From contig NZ_JACIJK010000001.1 in the NCBI RefSeq assembly GCF_014199305.1, positions 372,001 through 436,000 on the forward strand: 64,000 nucleotides of DNA, read 5' to 3'. A program made the position numbers and the translations under genes. This document shows positions 33,025 to 43,393 of this stretch, in pieces. The notes beneath the pieces are model-generated. The model made no database searches. It was not told the origin of the DNA and saw nothing but the letters and a program-made list of their open reading frames with translations. Origin of the DNA: Sphingomonas aerophila (GTDB lineage: Bacteria > Pseudomonadota > Alphaproteobacteria > Sphingomonadales > Sphingomonadaceae). Within the stretch, counting starts at the first letter, position 1; every line of letters starts with the position of its first letter.

Positions 33025-33831
33025 ATGCCTGTTTCCGCTGCCGACATCGCCCTTGCCGACCGCCTTGCCGATGCGGCCGGTGCGGCCATCCGTCCCTATT
33101 TCCGCCAGCCGCACGGTGCCGAGCTGAAGGAGGATCGCTCTCCCGTCACCGCCGCCGACCGCGCCGCAGAGCAGGCGATGCGGCGCCTGCTGGATGCCGA
33201 ACGCTCGGGCGACGGGATCGTGGGTGAGGAGTTCGGGATCAAGGATGGCGTGACCGGGCGGCAATGGGTGCTCGACCCGATCGATGGCACCCACAGCTTC
33301 ATTGCGGGCCGGGCGATTTTTGGCACGTTGATCGCCTTGGTCGAGGATGGTTGGCCGGTGCTGGGCGTCATCGACCAGCCGATCCAGAAAGAACGCTGGC
33401 TGGGCGTGGCAGGGCGTCCGACGCTGTTCAATGGCGCCCCCGTGCGCACCCGCGCTTGTCCATCGCTGGCGGGTGCCGCACTCGCAACCACGGCGCCGCA
33501 TTACTTCAGTGACGAGGACGCCGTTCATTACCTCCGCTTGGTCACGGCGACGCGCGAGGCGGGACGGCATGGGCCACTTTATGGCGGCGACTGCTACAAC
33601 TACGGCTTGCTTGCCTCCGGCCACCTCGACCTCGTGTGCGAAAGCGGGCTCAAGCTCCACGACTTCGCGGCGCTGGTGCCGGTGGTGGAGGGGGCCGGCG
33701 GGCGCATGTGCGACTGGAACGGTGATCCGCTGACCCGCGACAGCGAGGGGCATGTCCTGGCGATCGGCGATCCCGCACGCGTGGACGACGTGCTCGACAC
33801 GATGCGTGGACAGGAGCCGTCGGCGCTGTAA
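33025..33831 (+). CDS. hisN: Histidinol-phosphatase, inositol monophosphatase family
   Basis: A 268-residue metal-dependent phosphatase. Key motifs are VGEEFG (about 70-75), WVLDPIDGTHSFIAGR (about 81-96, metal ligands) and SGLKLHDFAALVPVVEGAGG near the C-terminus, with GGDCYNYGLLASGHLDLV before it. This subgroup in alphaproteobacteria is HisN, dephosphorylating histidinol phosphate. A general inositol-type phosphatase is the alternative. It is convergent with the AsmA gene, 4 bp away. Confidence 0.88.
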   Translation: MPVSAADIALADRLADAAGAAIRPYFRQPHGAELKEDRSPVTAADRAAEQAMRRLLDAERSGDGIVGEEFGIKDGVTGRQWVLDPIDGTHSFIAGRAIFGTLIALVEDGWPVLGVIDQPIQKERWLGVAGRPTLFNGAPVRTRACPSLAGAALATTAPHYFSDEDAVHYLRLVTATREAGRHGPLYGGDCYNYGLLASGHLDLVCESGLKLHDFAALVPVVEGAGGRMCDWNGDPLTRDSEGHVLAIGDPARVDDVLDTMRGQEPSAL

Positions 33832-33835
33832 TCGT

Positions 33836-35962
33836 TCAGAAGATGCCGAGGAACTTCTTGCGCTGTTCCTTGCGCTCGGGGGCGGTCTTGCGCCCATCCT
33901 CTGCCTTGGCGGTGGTGCCCCGGCCGACATCGTCGCGCGGTTCGCCCTTGGTGGTGCGCTGGGCCGCGGCGGTGGCGCCTGCGAGCACGGGGCCGCACGC
34001 CGCCGACTTGGCGTCGCCCACGTCCACGAAGGCCAGCACGCCCGCCAACGGGGTGGCTACCACCGCCAGCCCCAGGCCGGCGCCAGCGCGCCCGAGCAGT
34101 TCCTTGGAGATGATGGAGTAGCCGGGCTTGGCGAAATAGCCGTTTATCGCGACTGGCGACTGGCCGGAGAACAGCGAGAACTTCTTGCCATCGGCGCGGA
34201 AAGCCAGGTCCAGCGCTTCCGTCCCGAAGCTGAAACCGCCGCGCCCGACCATCACATTCTTGCTGGTGTCGATCAGTATCGGGTCCGCCGCGGCGACCCC
34301 GCGGCGCACGGTGAAGCCGACCAATCCGCAATTGATCTCGACCGGCTTCTTCAGCTTGTTCTCGAACATCTTCTGCACAAAGGTGCCAAGATCGAGCTCG
34401 GCCAGCTGGACATTACGGGTCCAGAATGTGCCCTGCGGCAGGATAAAGGCGATCCGGCCCCGCGCGCTGGCCAGCGACTGGTGAATGGTATCGCCGCGCC
34501 CGACCAGCTGGATGCGCCCCTTTACCGTTCCGCTGGTGCCTGCCTCCACCACGCCATAGCCCGCGAGCAGGCGGCCGAGCGGGGTCGGCGCCAGCCGGAT
34601 GTCGTAGGAGACGGCGCTTGGCCGCGGGCGAGTGTCGAACACGACGTCCGACGCGACATGCCCGCGCGCCATGGTAAAGGTGAGGGGCGAGAGCGCTAGG
34701 CGACCGCGCTCCAGGTCCAGCGTCAGGTTGACGTCGCTGATCGGCACGTTGCGGGACCGCACTGCGCCAATAGTCCATTTCAGGTCCGCGTCGAACGCCC
34801 GCATGGTTTCCACGGGGAAGCGTGCATCGGGCATCACCCGGCTGGGCGCCGCTCCGGTCGCGGCGGCTGCTGCAACCGCCCCCTTCGCCGCGACGATGTC
34901 GGGATTGTAGCCGATGAACGGGGCCGCATCGATGATGTCAAGGCGCTTGGTCGCCAGTTCCGAATCGAGGTGGATCCGCTCACGGTTGGTGATCGTCAGC
35001 CGCCCGGCCAGGTCGGTCGCGCCAGCGACGCCGGTGATGCGGGTGAAGCGGTACACATCGTCGGCCATGACCAGCTGACTACGCAAACGGTAGTCGCGCG
35101 TTTGCGGGATGACGACGCCAATGATCGCGAGCAGCGTAGACATGTCCTTGCCCCGCGCGCGCACCTGCAACGGGACATTCTCGATTTCGGCGATGGAGGG
35201 CAGGGTGCCCGCGACATCGATCGTGTTGCCCGCGGCCCGGGCGGTCATCACAAGCTTGTTCTTGCCCCGGTTTGCCGTTGCGTCGGGGGACAGCAACTGT
35301 GCCGTGACCGTGAACGGAGTATCGCGCACGACGCCGTCGCCCGTCACACCCACCGCGCGTCCGACGCGTGCATCCGTCGAACGGATCGTGGCGACCTTCA
35401 GGTTGGCGAGCAGCCGCATCCGGGGGTCGAGATAGCGCACCGTTGTTCCCGCCACCGTCGCCCGGTCGATGCGCGGGAACTCGAGCGGTTTGCCGCCCTT
35501 CTTGCCCGTGTCGAAGGTCCAGCTATTGGTGCTGTGCGCCTTGTCGAATTCGAGATCGAGCGCGCCGTTGGTCAGGTCGAGCCAGTAAAGCCGACGCTTG
35601 CCGAACAACAACGACAAGGGCGCGATCCGCGCATCCACGCGATCCGCACTGAACAGGTTGGGCCGCGTCGCCCAGGCCGGATTGGAAACGCTGAGCCCTT
35701 CGGCGTACAGCTTGATGCGGAAGGGCGCGAAATACAGCTGGAAGTCGCCGCGCACCTTCACCTCGCGGTGGGTCTGCGCCGCGACGAAGCGCTCAAACGG
35801 GTGCTTCAGGAAGCGCCCCTTTGTGATGAACAGGATCAGCCACACCGCGAACACCGTGCCGAGCAAGCCCAGCACGATGTTTCGGAGAAGGCGGCGGCGC
35901 CGGCGGGTACGCTCCGGGTCCGTCACGGCCGGCTCCTCGGTACTCTGAGTCGCCATATCCAT
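33836..35962 (-). CDS. AsmA family protein
   Basis: A protein of 708 residues from the ATG at 35962 (721 from 36001). An N-terminal basic stretch and one membrane anchor (about residues 25-48 of this version) precede a long AsmA domain, with FKHPFERFVAAQTHREV-type opening, VTNRERIHLD and later strands. The C-terminal AsmA-like domain spans about 480-640. AsmA proteins resemble bridge-like lipid transfer proteins between inner and outer membranes. The start is uncertain among 36001, 35962 and 35956. It is divergent from rpmI. Confidence 0.9.
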   Translation of the reverse strand: MDMATQSTEEPAVTDPERTRRRRRLLRNIVLGLLGTVFAVWLILFITKGRFLKHPFERFVAAQTHREVKVRGDFQLYFAPFRIKLYAEGLSVSNPAWATRPNLFSADRVDARIAPLSLLFGKRRLYWLDLTNGALDLEFDKAHSTNSWTFDTGKKGGKPLEFPRIDRATVAGTTVRYLDPRMRLLANLKVATIRSTDARVGRAVGVTGDGVVRDTPFTVTAQLLSPDATANRGKNKLVMTARAAGNTIDVAGTLPSIAEIENVPLQVRARGKDMSTLLAIIGVVIPQTRDYRLRSQLVMADDVYRFTRITGVAGATDLAGRLTITNRERIHLDSELATKRLDIIDAAPFIGYNPDIVAAKGAVAAAAATGAAPSRVMPDARFPVETMRAFDADLKWTIGAVRSRNVPISDVNLTLDLERGRLALSPLTFTMARGHVASDVVFDTRPRPSAVSYDIRLAPTPLGRLLAGYGVVEAGTSGTVKGRIQLVGRGDTIHQSLASARGRIAFILPQGTFWTRNVQLAELDLGTFVQKMFENKLKKPVEINCGLVGFTVRRGVAAADPILIDTSKNVMVGRGGFSFGTEALDLAFRADGKKFSLFSGQSPVAINGYFAKPGYSIISKELLGRAGAGLGLAVVATPLAGVLAFVDVGDAKSAACGPVLAGATAAAQRTTKGEPRDDVGRGTTAKAEDGRKTAPERKEQRKKFLGIF

Positions 35963-36060
35963 CGGCTCGTGAATCGCGCCGCGGCCGTTTCGGTTCCGCA
36001 TCGGTTGCTTTTCTGCGGCGCGGTGGCTATTGGGCCCGCTTCCCGAGCGAGGCGATTGAC

Positions 36061-36093
36061 GACGGCCCGGCCATCAGGGCTGCCGCGGCCGTC
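36061..36093 (+). promoter_or_regulatory. Leader hairpin before rpmI-rplT
   Basis: GACGGCC (36061-36067) pairs perfectly with GGCCGTC (36087-36093), with a GCC/GGC inner pair. It sits 29 bp before the rpmI start. It could be the site of ribosomal protein feedback or an attenuator stem. Termination seems unlikely, with only TT following. Confidence 0.35.
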
Positions 36094-36122
36094 TTAGCCT
36101 TGCTCCAACCAAGGAGACGAAA

Positions 36123-36326
36123 ATGCCCAAGCTCAAGACCAAGAGCGGCGTCAAGAAGCGCTTCAAGCTGACCGCATCGGGCATGCTGAAGCACGGCGTC
36201 GCCGGCAAGCGCCACCGCCTCATCAGCCATAACGGCAAGTACATCCGCCAGAACCGCGGCACCACCGTGCTGTCGAAGGCCGACACCGCCACGGTGAAGG
36301 CCTGGGCGCCGTACGGCCTGAACTGA
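36123..36326 (+). CDS. rpmI: Large ribosomal subunit protein L35
   Basis: Product of 67 residues, starting MPKLKTKSGVKKRFKLT, the standard L35 start, with GKRHRLISHNGKYIRQ in the middle. Very basic and of normal length. It is followed by rplT after 14 bp. AAGGAG precedes the ATG. infC, often the first gene of this operon, is not adjacent. Confidence 0.98.
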   Translation: MPKLKTKSGVKKRFKLTASGMLKHGVAGKRHRLISHNGKYIRQNRGTTVLSKADTATVKAWAPYGLN

Positions 36327-36340
36327 GGAGCTAGAGCGAC

Positions 36341-36721
36341 ATGGCACGCGTCAAACGCGGTGTAACCACCCGGGCAAAGCACAAGAAAATTCTTGAAGCC
36401 GCCAAGGGTTATTACGGCCGCCGCAAGAACACCATCCGTATTGCGCGTCAGGCGGTCGAGAAGGCCGGCCAGTATGCGTATCGCGACCGCAAGGTGAAGA
36501 AGCGGACCTTCCGGGGTCTGTGGATCCAGCGCATCAACGCAGGCGTCCGCGCCGAGGGTCTCACGTATTCGCAGTTCATGCACGGGCTGAAGCTCGCGAA
36601 CATCGAACTGGACCGGAAGGTCCTGGCCGACATCGCGATGCATGAGGGTGAGGCATTCTCCGCCCTGATCGCACAGGTAAAGGCGGCACTGCCCGCCCAG
36701 CCGGTGCAGCAGGCGGCGTAA
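36341..36721 (+). CDS. rplT: Large ribosomal subunit protein L20
   Basis: A 126-residue basic protein that binds 23S rRNA and, in other bacteria, represses its own operon. It starts [16 protein letters not shown] and carries [34 protein letters not shown] in two parts and [15 protein letters not shown]. It ends at a clear terminator. pheST, often directly downstream, is separated here by two DUF4139 genes. Confidence 0.98.
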   Translation: MARVKRGVTTRAKHKKILEAAKGYYGRRKNTIRIARQAVEKAGQYAYRDRKVKKRTFRGLWIQRINAGVRAEGLTYSQFMHGLKLANIELDRKVLADIAMHEGEAFSALIAQVKAALPAQPVQQAA

Positions 36722-36746
36722 CACTTCTATCCGAAGCGTTCGAATC

Positions 36747-36783
36747 GGGGGGCCGGCGAGCAATCGTCCGGCCCCTTTCGTTT
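36747..36783 (+). terminator. Rho-independent terminator of rpmI-rplT
   Basis: GGGGCCGG (36749-36756) pairs with CCGGCCCC (36768-36775) around an 11-nt loop, followed by TTTCGTTT. It lies 25 bp after the rplT stop. Confidence 0.75.
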
Positions 36784-36888
36784 GCCCGCGACGGTTGGGC
36801 TGATCCGAACCGGTCGGCCGCCCCGCGCCGGTAACTTGCGGGCGTCACATTCCCCCGCCATGCTGCCTGCTACATGGGGGGGCGGACG

Positions 36889-38313
36889 ATGGGGTCACGA
36901 TATTTGAGCTGGGCGGCGCTGGCGATTGCCATGCCGGCAGCCGCGCAGGAAATTGCGCCGAGCACGCCCGCCACGCAGGCGCCCTCCGCCCAGGGCGACG
37001 TATCGGTCACCATCTACAACAACGACCTCGCGCTCATCCAGGATGTGCGGCAGCTCGACGTCGGCAGCGGGCGGGTGCGGCAGGACTTCCCAGACGTGTC
37101 CGCCGCGATCCGGCCGGAAACCGTCACCTTGGCGGTTCCGGGCGCCACGATCGTCGAACAGAATTTCGACTACGACCTGCTCAGCCCGACCAGCCTGATG
37201 GAAAAGGCGGTTGGGGAGACGATCACGCTGGTGCGCACCAATCCAGGTACCGGCGCTGAGGTCCGCGAGCGCGCCAAGGTGCTGGCGGTAAATGGCGGCG
37301 TGGTACTGGACGTTGGCGGCCATATCGAGGTGCTGCGCGACGACGGACTGCCGGTGCGGGCGATCTTCGACAAAGTTCCGGACAGCCTGCGCGCACGGCC
37401 GACGTTGTCCGTCACCCTTGCCTCCACCCGCAATGGCCGGCGTCCGGCAACCCTGTCCTACCTCAGCCGCCAACTCGGCTGGGTCGCCGACTATGTGGCG
37501 TTGTACGACCAGGCAAAGGGCACGATCGACGTCCAGGGCTGGGTGACGCTGCGCAACACCACCGGCACGACGTTCACCAACGCACGCACCCTGCTGGTGG
37601 CGGGCGATGTCGCCAGCGAGGGCCAGCCGAATCGCTTTAACAATCTTCGGCCGCCATCGCGCCCGGTGCGTGCTGCGGGCACGGAAAGCTCCAGCCGCGA
37701 ACAGCTTGGCGATTTCTACCTGTACCCGCTGCCCGTGCGCACCACGATCGCCGACAAGCAGACCAAGCAGGTCAGCTTCCTGGATGTGAAGGAGGCCACG
37801 GCCACGTCGGCTTATGAATACCACAATGCTTGGCTGGCGACGCGTGAACAGCCCGCCAGCGCTGCCAGCACGCTGCGCTTTTCCAGCTCGCGCGCGGGCG
37901 GGCTTGGCGATGCGCTGCCCGCCGGCACGGTGCGGGTGTATATGCGCGACGCGCGCGGGCAGGCGCAATTCACGGGAGAGGCGACGATCCCGCACACGCC
38001 CCAGGGTTCGTCCATCGCGCTGACCACGGGCGACGCCTTTGACGTGAAGGTTCAGCCCGTCGTGGTCAAACGCACTGCGCTCGGCGGATCACGATTCCGC
38101 ACCGACATGCGCTACATCGTCACCAATGCCCGCGCAGCGCCGGTAACGGTGGATGTGTTTCAGGACGGCCTGGATTACGGCTTCAGCGACACACGGATCG
38201 TCGAGGAAAGCCTGCGAAGCGAACGTCCTCAGTCGAATACCGTGGTGTGGCATGTACCGGTGCCCGCAAACGGGTCGACCACGCTGACCGCCACGATCGA
38301 CACGCGCTACTGA
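36889..38313 (+). CDS. DUF4139 domain protein, exported, first of two
   Basis: A 474-residue exported protein. The signal peptide runs MGSRYLSWAALAIAMPAAA, followed by a Pro/Ala-rich start. The DUF4139 core has VSVTIYNNDLALIQDVRQL (about 35-53), YLSRQLGWVADYVALYD (about 187-203) and a strand-rich C-terminus ending VPANGSTTLTATI. Function is unknown. The ATG at 36889 is preferred because a G-rich ribosome binding stretch precedes it. An ATG at 36874 is also in frame. The stop overlaps the next gene's ATG as TGATG. It sits after the rplT terminator. Confidence 0.88.
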   Translation: MGSRYLSWAALAIAMPAAAQEIAPSTPATQAPSAQGDVSVTIYNNDLALIQDVRQLDVGSGRVRQDFPDVSAAIRPETVTLAVPGATIVEQNFDYDLLSPTSLMEKAVGETITLVRTNPGTGAEVRERAKVLAVNGGVVLDVGGHIEVLRDDGLPVRAIFDKVPDSLRARPTLSVTLASTRNGRRPATLSYLSRQLGWVADYVALYDQAKGTIDVQGWVTLRNTTGTTFTNARTLLVAGDVASEGQPNRFNNLRPPSRPVRAAGTESSSREQLGDFYLYPLPVRTTIADKQTKQVSFLDVKEATATSAYEYHNAWLATREQPASAASTLRFSSSRAGGLGDALPAGTVRVYMRDARGQAQFTGEATIPHTPQGSSIALTTGDAFDVKVQPVVVKRTALGGSRFRTDMRYIVTNARAAPVTVDVFQDGLDYGFSDTRIVEESLRSERPQSNTVVWHVPVPANGSTTLTATIDTRY

Positions 38314-39845
38314 TGCGCCGGCGGTTCGCCGCGCTTCTTGGCATGCCGCTCGTCCTTGGCGCGGCGCCGCAGGAGAACGCGGGTACGGCAGTGTCGCTGG
38401 TGAAGTCGGCCGCCCCCGAAGCGGTCGCGGTTACCGTGTACCGCAGCCCCTATGGCAGCGGTGCCGGCGCCCAGGATCTCCAATGGCTGAACGGCTTTGC
38501 GCTGATCACGGAGACGCGCACACTGAATCTTCCGGCCGGCCCGGCGACCATCCGGTTCGAGGGTGTGGCGGGCGGGATCGTGCCTGCCAGCGCGATCGTC
38601 GGCGGCCTGCCGGGCGGCGTGATCGAGAAGAACCGGGACGAGCGCCTGCTGTCCCCCGCGGCGCTGGCGAGCGGCTATCTAGGCCGCCGCGTCACCCTGA
38701 CCCGCACCGATCGCGCGAGTGGCCGACGACGCACGCAGGATGCGACCATCGTGGCGGGGCCGGCCAACGGGATCGTGGTGCGCACCCCGGATGGGGTGGA
38801 GGCGCTTGGTTGTTCGGGGCTTGCCGAAGCTACCCGGTATCCGTCCGTACCGGCCGACCTGACTGCGGGGCCGGTGCTGGCCGTGTCAACAAACAGTTCC
38901 GCCGCGCGGGCCGTCACCGTGACGCTGTCCTATCTGACCAGCGAGTTCGACTGGTCGGCGAGCTATGTTGCGACAATGGCGCCCGATGGCCGCACGCTGG
39001 ACCTGTTCGCATGGCTGACGCTGGCCAATGGCAACGCCGAGAGCTTCCCGGCGGCGCAGTTGCAGGCGGTCGCGGGCAGGCTCAATCATCGCGACGAGCG
39101 CTTCCGCGTCTTTACCCGGCCGCTCCAGCTGTCCTGTTTCCCACTAGGCACCACCACGTCGGACCTTCCCGACCGATCGGCGGAGCAAGCCGAAGCGTCC
39201 GAGGACATCGTCGTGACCGGGATGCGGATGATGGCAGTCCCCGCGCCGCCTCCGGTCGAGGAGGCACCTCCGCCGCCACCGCCCGCTCCAGAGGATCTGG
39301 GCGACCTGAAGCTTTACCGCGCTCCAGAGCGGGTGACGGTCAGTGCTCGGGGCCAGAAACAGGTGGCGCTGCTGGCCCGTTCGCGGGTTCCCTTTCAACG
39401 GCTCTACCGCTTCACCCTGCCGCCCCTGGCAGTCGTGCCCTTGTCACCGAGCAGCATCGTGCTGCGCCTGAACAACCGTGCCGACGCGGGGCTCGGCATA
39501 CCCCTCCCGGCGGGGTCGACGACCCTCTACGCCCAGCGAGGCAGGGAAAAGCTGCTCGTTGGAACCGGTAGCCTGTCCGACAAGGCAGTGGGCGAAACGG
39601 TTCGCATCGCGGCCGGGCAGAGCGCGCAGGTGCTTGTCTCCCAATCCACGCCCGAGCGAGGCCATGGCGAGGTGACGGTCACCAACGCCAATCCGTTCGC
39701 CGTTTGCACCGAGATCGCGGTGCAGGCGCCGCCGGCCAACGTCCGTGCCTCCGCGTCGCTTGCCACCGTGGATGGGCTGCCGACCTGGACGGTCTCGGTC
39801 CCTGCCAACGGCAGTCGCACGCTTACCTATACGATGCGCAACTGA
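38313..39845 (+). CDS. DUF4139-like protein with internal Pro-rich insert, second of two
   Basis: A 510-residue exported protein, paralogous to the preceding gene. The signal peptide is MRRRFAALLGMPLVLGAA. The shared core includes TVTLSYLTSEFDWSASYVA (about 205-223) and a C-terminal VPANGSRTLTYTM. In the middle (about 290-330) is an insert with EDIVVTGMRMM followed by a Pro/Glu run (PPPVEEAPPPPPPAPED). The DIVVTG string resembles the motif near the N-terminus of sphingomonad TonB-dependent receptors. Function is unknown. It is translationally coupled to the upstream gene and precedes pheS by 57 bp. Confidence 0.85.
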   Translation: MRRRFAALLGMPLVLGAAPQENAGTAVSLVKSAAPEAVAVTVYRSPYGSGAGAQDLQWLNGFALITETRTLNLPAGPATIRFEGVAGGIVPASAIVGGLPGGVIEKNRDERLLSPAALASGYLGRRVTLTRTDRASGRRRTQDATIVAGPANGIVVRTPDGVEALGCSGLAEATRYPSVPADLTAGPVLAVSTNSSAARAVTVTLSYLTSEFDWSASYVATMAPDGRTLDLFAWLTLANGNAESFPAAQLQAVAGRLNHRDERFRVFTRPLQLSCFPLGTTTSDLPDRSAEQAEASEDIVVTGMRMMAVPAPPPVEEAPPPPPPAPEDLGDLKLYRAPERVTVSARGQKQVALLARSRVPFQRLYRFTLPPLAVVPLSPSSIVLRLNNRADAGLGIPLPAGSTTLYAQRGREKLLVGTGSLSDKAVGETVRIAAGQSAQVLVSQSTPERGHGEVTVTNANPFAVCTEIAVQAPPANVRASASLATVDGLPTWTVSVPANGSRTLTYTMRN

Positions 39846-39902
39846 CGCGGAAACAGGCTGGGACTTGATCGCCGCGGCGGCAGGGGACAAGGGCTTGCGC
39901 CT

Positions 39903-41021
39903 ATGGCCGACCAACTCGACGCCCTGCGCGACCAACTCCTTGCCGCGATCGACACCGCTTCTGCGCTCGATACGCTGGAAGCCTGCCGTGTCGAGGCGCT
40001 CGGCAAGCAGGGACGCGTCACTCAACTGCTCAAGACCCTGGGCGCGATGTCACCCGAACAGCGCCAGGTGGAGGGCCCCGCCATTCACGGGCTGCGCGAA
40101 GCGGTCACCGCCGCCATAGCGACCCGCAAGACCGCGCTGGAGCAACTCGCGCTCGACGCTCGCCTTTCCGCCGAGCGCGTGGACCTGACCCTGCCAGTCG
40201 ACGCGACGCCCACCGGCACCATCCACCCGGTCAGCCAGGTGATGGATGAGCTGGCGGAAATCTTCGCGGATCTTGGCTTCGCGGTCGCGACGGGGCCTGA
40301 GCTCGAAACCGACTGGCACAATTTCACCGCGCTCAACATTCCCGAAACGCACCCTGCGCGCGCGATGCACGATACCTTCTACCTCGCCGGCCAGGAGGGC
40401 ACCGGAGGTATCGACGATCGCGAAACGCCGCGCGTGCTGCGCACCCACACCAGCCCCGTGCAGATCCGCACCATGCTGGCGAACAAGCCGCCGATCCGCA
40501 TCATCGCGCCCGGCCGCACCTATCGCTCCGACTCAGATGCGACGCACACGCCGATGTTCCACCAGGTGGAAGGGCTGGTGATCGACAAGGGGATCACGCT
40601 TGGCCACCTGAAATGGACGCTTGAGACGTTCCTGAAGGCGTTCTTCGAGCGCGACGACATCGTGCTGCGCCTGCGCCCGAGCTATTTTCCCTTCACCGAA
40701 CCGTCGGCGGAAATCGACGTCGGCTACACGATCGAAAAGGGCAAGCGGGTCATCGGCGGCCACCCCGGTGGTCAGGGGGGTGGCGGCTGGCTGGAGGTGC
40801 TGGGCAGCGGCATGGTGCATCCCAAGGTGATCGCCGCCTGCGGCCTGGACCCGGCGGAATGGCAGGGCTTTGCCTTTGGCTGCGGGATCGATCGACTGGC
40901 GATGCTCAAATACGGGATGGATGACCTGCGCGCGTTCTTCGACGGCGATATTCGCTGGCTGAAACATTACGGCTTCTCCGCACTCGACGTGCCGACGCTG
41001 AGCGGGGGAGTGGGGGCATGA
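39903..41021 (+). CDS. pheS: Phenylalanine-tRNA ligase alpha subunit
   Basis: Class II synthetase subunit of 372 residues. A coiled-coil arm (about 1-90) is followed by the catalytic domain with [19 protein letters not shown] (about 105-123), motif 2 in [21 protein letters not shown] (about 202-222, in two parts) and motif 3 in [15 protein letters not shown]. It is coupled to pheT by a 4-bp ATGA overlap. The length is normal. Confidence 0.98.
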   Translation: MADQLDALRDQLLAAIDTASALDTLEACRVEALGKQGRVTQLLKTLGAMSPEQRQVEGPAIHGLREAVTAAIATRKTALEQLALDARLSAERVDLTLPVDATPTGTIHPVSQVMDELAEIFADLGFAVATGPELETDWHNFTALNIPETHPARAMHDTFYLAGQEGTGGIDDRETPRVLRTHTSPVQIRTMLANKPPIRIIAPGRTYRSDSDATHTPMFHQVEGLVIDKGITLGHLKWTLETFLKAFFERDDIVLRLRPSYFPFTEPSAEIDVGYTIEKGKRVIGGHPGGQGGGGWLEVLGSGMVHPKVIAACGLDPAEWQGFAFGCGIDRLAMLKYGMDDLRAFFDGDIRWLKHYGFSALDVPTLSGGVGA

Positions 41022-43393
41022 AGTTCACGCTTGGCTGGCTCCGCGACCATCTCGATTTCGACGCCGATGTGAACACGGTGGCGGAAGCGCTGACCCGTGT
41101 CGGATTGGAAGTGGAGGGCATCCACAATCCGGGCGACGAGCTCGCACCGTTTCGCGTCGCGCGCGTGCTGTCGGCAGAGCGCCATCCGCAGGCGGACAAG
41201 CTGCAAGTGCTGTCGGTCGACGCGGGCGACGGTCCGCTGCAGGTCGTGTGCGGCGCGCCCAATGCCCGCGCGGGGCTGGTCGGCGTCTTCGGCGCGCCGG
41301 GCGCCTATGTCCCGGGCCTCGACGTCACGCTGAAGGTCGCGAGCATTCGCGGTGTCGAATCGAACGGCATGATGTGCTCGGCGCGCGAGCTGGAGATCGG
41401 TGAGGGTCATGACGGCATTATCGAGCTGCCGGCAGATGCGCCGATCGGTACCAGCTTCTCCGACTATGCCGGGCTGAACGACCCCGTCATCGACATTTCT
41501 GTCACGCCCAACCGCCCCGACTGCATGGGCGTGCGAGGCATCGCGCGAGATCTGGCCGCCGCGGGGCTGGGCACGCTCAAGCCGTGGCGTCCCGGTACGC
41601 TGCCGAGCGGCGCAGCGCCGCTGGCCGAGCCGCAGGACGAAGCGCCTGCGGTCCGCACCGACGACCCCGAGGGCTGTCCTGCGTTCTTCGCGCAGGCGGT
41701 GGCGGGCGTCAGCAATGGCGAATCGCCCGACTGGCTACGCAGCCGCCTCCAGGCAGTGGGGCAGAAGCCGATCAGTGCGCTGGTCGACATCACCAACTAC
41801 GTGATGATCGACCTTGGCCGCCCATTGCACGTTTACGACCGTGGGACGCTGTCCGGCGCGCTGGTCGCGCGACGTGCGATGGCGGGTGAGGAAGTGATCG
41901 CGCTAAACGGCCGTACCTATCAGCTCACCCCCGCCATGACGGTGATCGCGGACGACAAGGCCGTGCATGACATCGGCGGCATCATGGGCGGCGAGCATTC
42001 GAGTGTCACGGACGGCACCACCGACGTGCTGGTCGAATGCGCATTCTTCGATCCCGACGCGATCGCGCGGACGGGGCAGGCACTGGCGCTCACGTCCGAC
42101 GCACGCCAGCGGTTCGAGCGCGGCGTCGACCCGGCATTCCTCGACGACGGCCTTACCCATGCGACCGCGCTGGTCGTGGCGCTGTGCGGGGGTACGGCCT
42201 CTGCCGTGACCCGCGCCGGTGAAGCCCCGCTTGGCCTCCGCCACTACCGCTATGATCCGTCGCTTGCCAAAACGCTGGGCGGCCTCGCCATCGCGCCGGA
42301 TCGCCAGCGCCAGATCCTCGAAAGCCTCGGCTTCTCGGTCGGCGAGGATTGGCAGGTCACCCCACCGACGTGGCGCCGCGACGTGGATGGCCCAGCCGAC
42401 CTGGTCGAGGAAGTGATCCGCATCGAGGGCATCGACCGTGTCGCCCCCGTGCCGCTGCCCCGCGTGCCCGGCGTCGCGACGCCTACGGCGACGCCGTCAC
42501 AGAAGATTGAGCGCCGGGCTCGCCGCGCGGCGGCGGCTCGCGGGCTGGATGAGGCGGTGACCTGGAGCTTCCTGTCGGAGGCGGAGGCCGCGCCTTTTGG
42601 CGGTGGCGCGTGGACGCTCGCCAACCCGATCAGCGAAGCGCTGAAGGTGATGCGCCCCTCGTTGTTGCCGGGTCTGCTCGCCGCGGCAGAGCGCAACCTG
42701 CGGCGCGGCGCGGGCAGCGTTCGTTTGTTCGAACTCGGCCGCCGCTACCTCGCCGAGGGCGAGCGCCCGACGCTTGGCCTCGTGCTTGCCGGCGACAAGC
42801 GCGTGCGCGGCTGGCAGGCGGGCAAGGCCGCGGCCTTTGATGCGTTTGACGCCAAGGCGGAGGCGCTGGCGCTGCTCGCCGCGGCGGGCGCTCCGGTCGA
42901 CAATCTGCTGGTGATGGGCGACGCGGGCGAGGCGTGGCATCCCGGCCAGTCCGGAACGCTGCGGCTTGGGCCAAAGACGATCCTGGCCGCCTTTGGGGCG
43001 CTGCACCCGAACGTCCTTCGTGCGTTTGACCTTGACGGCGCGGTGGTGGCGGTGGAGCTGTACCTTGACGCGATCCCTGCCCGTCGCGGCACCGGCTTCA
43101 TGCGCGCCGCCTATACTCCACCTGCTCTCCAGCCGGTGCGTCGCGATTTCGCGTTCACCGTTCCCGCCGGTCTGGCAGCGGATGCTCTGGTTCGTGCGAT
43201 CCGGGGTGCTGACAAGGCCGCGATCGTCGCTGCGCGCGTGTTCGACCTGTTTGAAAAGGACGACGTGCGCTCGATGGCGGTGGAGGTGACGCTCCAGCCC
43301 GGCGACAAGAGTTTCACCGATGCGGACCTCAAGGCAATCAGCGACAAGGTCGTCGCCGCCGCCGCCAAGACGGGAGCAAGCTTACGTGGCTGA
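41018..43393 (+). CDS. pheT: Phenylalanine-tRNA ligase beta subunit
   Basis: A 791-residue subunit that forms the editing and tRNA-binding part of PheRS. It has the N-terminal B1/EMAP-type tRNA-binding domain (about 38-150, [15 protein letters not shown]), the B3/B4 editing domain (about 205-390), B5 (about 410-480) and a C-terminal anticodon-binding B8 domain. All sections are present and the length is typical. The stop overlaps the next gene by 8 bp. Confidence 0.98.
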   Translation: MKFTLGWLRDHLDFDADVNTVAEALTRVGLEVEGIHNPGDELAPFRVARVLSAERHPQADKLQVLSVDAGDGPLQVVCGAPNARAGLVGVFGAPGAYVPGLDVTLKVASIRGVESNGMMCSARELEIGEGHDGIIELPADAPIGTSFSDYAGLNDPVIDISVTPNRPDCMGVRGIARDLAAAGLGTLKPWRPGTLPSGAAPLAEPQDEAPAVRTDDPEGCPAFFAQAVAGVSNGESPDWLRSRLQAVGQKPISALVDITNYVMIDLGRPLHVYDRGTLSGALVARRAMAGEEVIALNGRTYQLTPAMTVIADDKAVHDIGGIMGGEHSSVTDGTTDVLVECAFFDPDAIARTGQALALTSDARQRFERGVDPAFLDDGLTHATALVVALCGGTASAVTRAGEAPLGLRHYRYDPSLAKTLGGLAIAPDRQRQILESLGFSVGEDWQVTPPTWRRDVDGPADLVEEVIRIEGIDRVAPVPLPRVPGVATPTATPSQKIERRARRAAAARGLDEAVTWSFLSEAEAAPFGGGAWTLANPISEALKVMRPSLLPGLLAAAERNLRRGAGSVRLFELGRRYLAEGERPTLGLVLAGDKRVRGWQAGKAAAFDAFDAKAEALALLAAAGAPVDNLLVMGDAGEAWHPGQSGTLRLGPKTILAAFGALHPNVLRAFDLDGAVVAVELYLDAIPARRGTGFMRAAYTPPALQPVRRDFAFTVPAGLAADALVRAIRGADKAAIVAARVFDLFEKDDVRSMAVEVTLQPGDKSFTDADLKAISDKVVAAAAKTGASLRG

